NCBI GenBank assembly: GCA_035534455.1
Contig: DATLRV010000029.1
Coordinates: forward strand, 5,018-69,017
Direction of reading: 5' to 3'
Length of the DNA stretch: 64,000 bases
Origin: JAJYVT01 sp035534455
GTDB taxonomy: Bacteria; Actinomycetota; Acidimicrobiia; Acidimicrobiales; RAAP-2
Part shown: positions 61,066 to 64,000 of the stretch, one piece after another
How positions within the stretch are numbered: position 1 is the stretch's first letter
How the letters are laid out: each line of letters opens with the position of its first letter
Notes under the pieces: model-generated
The model's database searches: none
Seen by the model: only the letters and a program-made list of their open reading frames with translations
What the model was told of the DNA's origin: nothing
Program-made: the position numbers and the translations under genes

Positions 61066-61230
61066 TCAACAGGGTGCAGCCCCCCCGTCGCCGTGATCGA
61101 CCTCCGCGTCGGCGCGTGCGAACAAGCTGACCTCCCTGATGTAGCGCCTGAGCAAGGTCATGCTTCGGTGCCCGGTCGTGTGGGCGATCACGCGCTGCGG
61201 CACACCTGCGGCGGAGCCCGGTGCAAAGAG
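61066..61230 (-). pseudogene. Tyrosine recombinase (integrase) C-terminal fragment
   Basis: The fragment reads ALFAPGSAAGVPQRVIAHTT followed by GHRSMTLLRRYIREVSLFAR and ends at the TGA 61068 to 61066. The GHRS box and the tyrosine in LRRYIRE are the hallmarks of the C-terminal catalytic part of phage-type tyrosine recombinases. Upstream frames do not continue the domain, so it is a decayed remnant. It suggests that an integrating element once occupied this region. Confidence 0.8.
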
Positions 61231-61654
61231 AGCTCGAGCTCGTCGCTCGTCGCTCTTGGGGTTCGCCAGGGCGAAAGTGACCGGCAGTTCAGCGACGCCG
61301 CGAGTGGCTGGCGCAGTAGCCGTAGCCCAGCAAAGCCAGCGAGCCCGGAGCGCTTGACGGTCTCCTTCGAGCGTCCGCAATCGACGGGGGTGGAGTCGAC
61401 CAACCAGCAGACTCCGGGGATCCTAGGATGCTTACCACCTGGGCAAACAGGCATCGCTACACGTTGAAGCGGAACGTCGCAGGCATCATTGGACGTGTGC
61501 GGCAGTCGACGGGTATTGCGACTGACCTGGACCTTGATACGGGGCGGACGACGGACGTCGATGGTGGTGGTTGGACATCTCGCGGACTGTCCGCGGACTC
61601 ATCGCGTCAAGGGCCGAGCTACGTTCTCCCGGAACTGCCGAGGACTTCGCCACC
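61231..61654. other. Region without an intact gene
   Basis: About 420 bp between the integrase fragment and the glycohydrolase pseudogene. No product is recognised; the DNA is likely debris of the same mobile element and its flanks. Confidence 0.35.
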
Positions 61655-62532
61655 GTGACCTCCACGCTCAGCGCCATCCAGAAGGGCCGGGCCGCTGGTG
61701 TCCTCGTAGGTGCAGCTGCTGGCGACGCACTCGGGGCTGGCTACGAGTTCGGGACCCCCTGTGCGCCCGAGCACGCGAAGATGCTGCGGGGTGCGCTCAC
61801 GGGACGTCCGGCAGGCTCCTGGACCGATGACACTGACATGGCGATCTGCGTGGCCTAGATCGCCGCCGACGGGCACCGACTCGACGAGCGTGAAGGTCAG
61901 GTGCTCGTCGCCGAGCAATTCCTCCGCTGGTACCGAGACCGTCCGCCCGATGTGGGCAACCAGACCCGATCGGTGCTGTCGTCGACCACCGACCCCGAGA
62001 AGCTCGCCGACGCCGCCGCCAAGTTCCAGCGCGCTCATCCCGACGCCGCGGGCAATGGGAGCCTCATGAGGACGGGGCCCGTGGAGCTCGCCCACCTCGG
62101 GGACGACGAAGCGACCGCCGCTGCGGCGCGCGCCATCAGCTCGCTCACCCACCCCCACGACCTCGCCGCGGACGCCTGTGTGCTGTGGTCGATCGCCATC
62201 GACCGGGCAGTGCAAGAGGGTCGCCTCGACGGCATCTGGGACGGATTGGCGATGGTGCCGTCGGAGCGCCGCCAGTTCTGGGAGGACACCATCACGACCG
62301 CCGAGACCGCGTCCATCGAGTCGTTGCGCACGAGCGGCTACGTCGTGACGACCCTCCAGGCTGCGCACTGGGCGATGACGTCCACCGCGACGATCACGGG
62401 TCCTGGTCACCTGGCGGCCGCCCTCCGCCAGGCGGTTGCGATCGGCGGCGACACCGACACCATCGCGGCGATCGTCGGGGCGCTCCTCGGTAAACAGCAA
62501 TCGAGCGGAGCCGAACGGTGGCGTCGTCCCCG
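61655..62532 (+). pseudogene. ADP-ribosylglycohydrolase broken by an in-frame TAG (copy 2)
   Basis: The frame starts GTG ACC (61655) and codes a DraG-type hydrolase: LSAIQKGRAAGVLVGAAAGD, WTDDTDMAICVA, then TAG at 61856-61858. The same frame resumes with IAADGHRLDEREGQVLVAEQ and continues through AAGNGSLMRTGPVELAHLGD, THPHDLAADACVLWSIAID and the second metal site AIGGDTDTIAAIVGALLG. In copy 1 the matching position is CAG (Gln), so a single C to T change made the stop. Otherwise the domain is nearly complete, so loss looks recent. The C-terminal end past 62532 is unclear. Confidence 0.85.
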
Positions 62533-62540
62533 TCACGACG

Positions 62541-62553
62541 TTGTCATTGACAA
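62541..62553. promoter_or_regulatory. Palindrome TTGTC-ATT-GACAA overlapping a consensus -35
   Basis: The perfect inverted repeat includes TTGACA at 62547-62552, an exact -35 consensus. No good -10 box lies at the proper distance (62569-62574 reads TGATAC), so it may be an operator or a weak promoter. Confidence 0.3.
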
Positions 62554-62622
62554 AGACAATCCTTCTCGTGATACGCAAATCACTGGACCACAGGACACTG
62601 GTGCACCTATCGTCGCATCTGC

Positions 62623-62628
62623 TAGCGT
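62623..62628 (+). promoter_or_regulatory. -10 box TAGCGT of the repeat-protein gene
   Basis: TAGCGT lies 33 nt before ATG 62661, giving a leader of about 25 nt that includes a strong AGGGAGGGGG ribosome-binding site. Confidence 0.4.
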
Positions 62629-62660
62629 GCTGAAGCGAAAAGTTGCAGGGAGGGGGCACT

Positions 62661-63596
62661 ATGCGTCGCCGGCGTTACGGAGCAGGGGTCAGCCTTCTTC
62701 TGCTTGCCCTCGTCGGCACGATCGACGCAGCCGCGGAAATTCCCGCCTCCGCCTCACTGCAGCGCAGTCAAACTCTGCAGCGGGTGCCACTGACATGTCG
62801 GACAACGATCCTTGGCTCAACAGACGACCAGCGCACGGCGACAGACGCCTCAGTCCATCCAGGCGTGATCGTCGCTACTCACTACACATTCCTTCCTACC
62901 TCTTACACGGCGTACACCATCGACACAACTGGACACCTCACAGTCATTGGTCCGCTGACAACGATCGTGACGACCGATCACCTCGTGGCTGCGTGGGTCG
63001 ACAGCACGAACTGCTCAGGGTCACCCTTGTCCCGCAACGCCTGGGTCGCAGACGCACAGGGCGCAGTGTTCGGCGAGTCGACATACTCGGGGCCGCCAGC
63101 CAATAACTACGGCAGCATGGCCGGTAAGCATCTTGACAAGCCCGTCGTCGGGATGAGCCCCACTGCTGACGGACGGGGGTACTGGCTGGTTGCCTCCGAC
63201 GGAGGCATCTTCACCTTCGGCGACGCTCACTTCTACGGGTCGATGGGTGGACGCCATCTCGACCAGCCCATCGTCGGGATGGCAGTCACGCCCACAGGCG
63301 GCGGCTATTGGCTGGTCGCCTCCGACGGCGGGATCTTCACCTTCGGCAACGCGCCGTTCCTTGGCTCGATGGGAGGGCATCCCCTGAGGAAGCCGATCGA
63401 GGCGATGGTCGCGACCCCGGACGGAAGGGGGTACTGGATGGTCGCCTCCGACGGCGGGATCTTCACCTTCGGCGACGCGCCGTTCCTTGGCTCGATGGGA
63501 GGGCAGCGGCTCTCGGCGCCGATCGCCGGGATGATCCCCAACGGAGCGGGCTACACCCTCGTCGGCGAGAACGGACAGCTGTACCCCTTCTCGTAG
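62661..63596 (+). CDS. Secreted protein with GYWLVASDGGIFTFGDA repeats
   Basis: The 311-residue product starts with a signal peptide (MRRRRYGAGVSLLLLALVGT) and an unassigned region of about 120 residues. About four repeats follow, each roughly 47 residues with the core GYWLVASDGGIFTFGDA-x-F-GSMGG-x2-L-x2-PI. The first copy is degenerate (ADAQGAVFGESTYSG). The repeats suggest a beta-propeller or beta-sheet fan; they are frequent in exported Acidimicrobiia proteins, often attached to cell-wall hydrolases, but no enzyme domain is seen here. AGGGAGGGGG precedes the ATG. The final stop is TAG at 63594-63596. Confidence 0.85.
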   Translation: MRRRRYGAGVSLLLLALVGTIDAAAEIPASASLQRSQTLQRVPLTCRTTILGSTDDQRTATDASVHPGVIVATHYTFLPTSYTAYTIDTTGHLTVIGPLTTIVTTDHLVAAWVDSTNCSGSPLSRNAWVADAQGAVFGESTYSGPPANNYGSMAGKHLDKPVVGMSPTADGRGYWLVASDGGIFTFGDAHFYGSMGGRHLDQPIVGMAVTPTGGGYWLVASDGGIFTFGNAPFLGSMGGHPLRKPIEAMVATPDGRGYWMVASDGGIFTFGDAPFLGSMGGQRLSAPIAGMIPNGAGYTLVGENGQLYPFS

Positions 63597-63674
63597 GTGG
63601 ACGGAAGACCGTCGGCCGGGTGATGACGCTGACCGAGATTGCGTAGAGCCGGTCACCCTCCCGAGTCAACCCCC

Positions 63675-63735
63675 CAGGCGGCGGCTATTGGCAGGTCGCC
63701 TCCGACGGCGGGGATCTTCACCTTCCACTCGGGGA
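63675..63735 (+). pseudogene. Decayed single repeat of the secreted repeat protein
   Basis: The DNA matches the internal repeat near 63296-63346 with one substitution and one inserted G, which shifts the frame (GGGYWQVASDGG then unrelated residues). It lies 79 bp past the gene stop, so it is a leftover of an earlier, longer array. Confidence 0.75.
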
Positions 63736-63773
63736 CTTCCTGCCTTTTCCGAGCAAGAGTTGGCAACTTGCCC

Positions 63774-63779
63774 TACCAT
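63774..63779 (+). promoter_or_regulatory. -10 box TACCAT of the 63805 gene
   Basis: TACCAT lies 25 nt before ATG 63805. The leader contains GGAGGAGG at 63791-63798. Confidence 0.4.
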
Positions 63780-63804
63780 TCCCGAGGAGCGGAGGAGGAA
63801 TTAG

Positions 63805-64000
63805 ATGGCCAGCGCACCACCGCCGGGCGAAGGTCCGGCAAAGCCGCCTTCAGGTTCGGGCGGCGTTCCTTGGCGGCAGGGACCCGGCGGCTGGGAGTAC
63901 CAGGGTCCAGACGGACAATGGCACGGGTACCAGCCGCCACCTGCGCCGGTTGTCTCTCAAGGAGCGGCACCGCCTCCGTCGCCACCGCCTCCGCCCGTCG
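63805..64000 (+). CDS. Partial Pro/Gly-rich N-terminus, runs off the window
   Basis: Only the first 65 residues are present. They are Pro/Gly-rich and disordered with one core GGWEYQGPDGQWHGYQPP, similar in style to the cytoplasmic tails of actinobacterial membrane proteins (DUF2510-like or RDD proteins). No domain is visible yet. ATG 63805 has GGAGGAGG 7 nt upstream, a strong ribosome-binding site. Identity depends on sequence past the window edge. Confidence 0.6.
   Translation, partial: MASAPPPGEGPAKPPSGSGGVPWRQGPGGWEYQGPDGQWHGYQPPPAPVVSQGAAPPPSPPPPPV

Larger units (their letters stand above)
63597..63804. other. Intergenic region with decayed repeat and promoter
   Basis: It contains a decayed copy of the repeat (63675-63735), a -10 box TACCAT at 63774-63779 and a strong ribosome-binding site GGAGGAGG (63791-63798) that serves the next gene. 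No other gene is supported. Confidence 0.5.

Noticed and set aside
63140..63500. Regularly spaced near-identical DNA blocks considered as a CRISPR array
   Set aside because: They are codon-phased, about 141 bp apart, and translate to a continuous repeat protein with no spacers.

Overview
The window is about 70% GC, uses many GTG starts, and is packed with 4-bp ATGA/GTGA gene overlaps. It looks like the chromosome of an actinobacterium, most likely a member of the Acidimicrobiia. The evidence is: the very short actinobacterial ribosomal proteins bS22 (42323-42421) and bL37 (48028-48111); the conserved eno-ftsB-DUF501, mazG-mfd-pth-rplY-prs-glmU-tRNA-Gln and metG-tatD-rsmA-ispE neighbourhoods; an exopolyphosphatase family protein; and, at the right edge, a secreted protein built of GYWLVASDGGIFTFGDA-type repeats, which are frequent in Acidimicrobiia. 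Lineage is inferred from content only.

Layout. 1-8487: secreted NlpC/P60 hydrolase, acyltransferase plus epimerase pair, SWIM zinc-finger protein plus SNF2 helicase operon, GNAT acetyltransferase. 8656-20752: surface-glycan region with two glycosyltransferase (GT) operons (8656-12034 and 14929-20752, plus a divergent paralogous GT at 13272-14678). A 66-residue pentapeptide protein and ppx/gppA sit between them. 20749-23163: DUF501, ftsB-like and eno on the minus strand. 23696-26229: methyltransferase and DUF2142 membrane protein on the plus strand. 26273-36254: mazG fusion, SurA-like lipid-anchored or secreted foldase candidate, mfd, pth, rplY, prs and a short glmU. 36351-39549: two membrane proteins and a DUF4232 lipoprotein, followed by tRNA-Gln(UUG). 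39858-41929: two-component system. 42052-48111: a small basic ORF, bS22, the ispE-rsmA-tatD-metG operon, rsmI-DUF192 and bL37. 48146-52644: glycerophosphodiesterase, VOC protein, an unknown protein with an SRUF lipoprotein, hemerythrin-like protein and ICMT-like methyltransferase. 52656-58681: nucleoside salvage operon cdd-deoA-add-(deoC remnant)-PNP-phosphohexomutase. 58730-64000: an AT-richer, partly decayed accessory stretch with RidA, cupin, two broken ADP-ribosylglycohydrolases, an integrase fragment and the repeat protein.

How the genes work together. The housekeeping blocks cover translation (prs, pth, rplY, metG, bS22, bL37, rsmA, rsmI, tRNA-Gln), transcription-coupled repair (mfd), nucleotide sanitation and salvage, isoprenoid synthesis (ispE), UDP-GlcNAc supply (glmU) and cell division. 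The GT, methyltransferase and membrane-protein genes appear as plus-strand blocks dropped into otherwise conserved minus-strand synteny, as expected for variable surface-polysaccharide cargo.

The most interesting points are: (i) a chimeric gene in the nucleoside operon, in which the N-terminal leader of deoxyribose-phosphate aldolase, up to its IDLTTLN strand, is joined to two membrane segments; (ii) a GlmU that stops before the acetyltransferase active site; (iii) about fourteen start codons placed 6-10 nt after TAnnnT -10 boxes, implying widespread leaderless mRNAs; and (iv) a decaying accessory end with a duplicated, nonsense-broken ADP-ribosylglycohydrolase. No CRISPR array, rRNA or intact insertion sequence was seen. 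All family calls rest on reading motifs by eye, not on searches.
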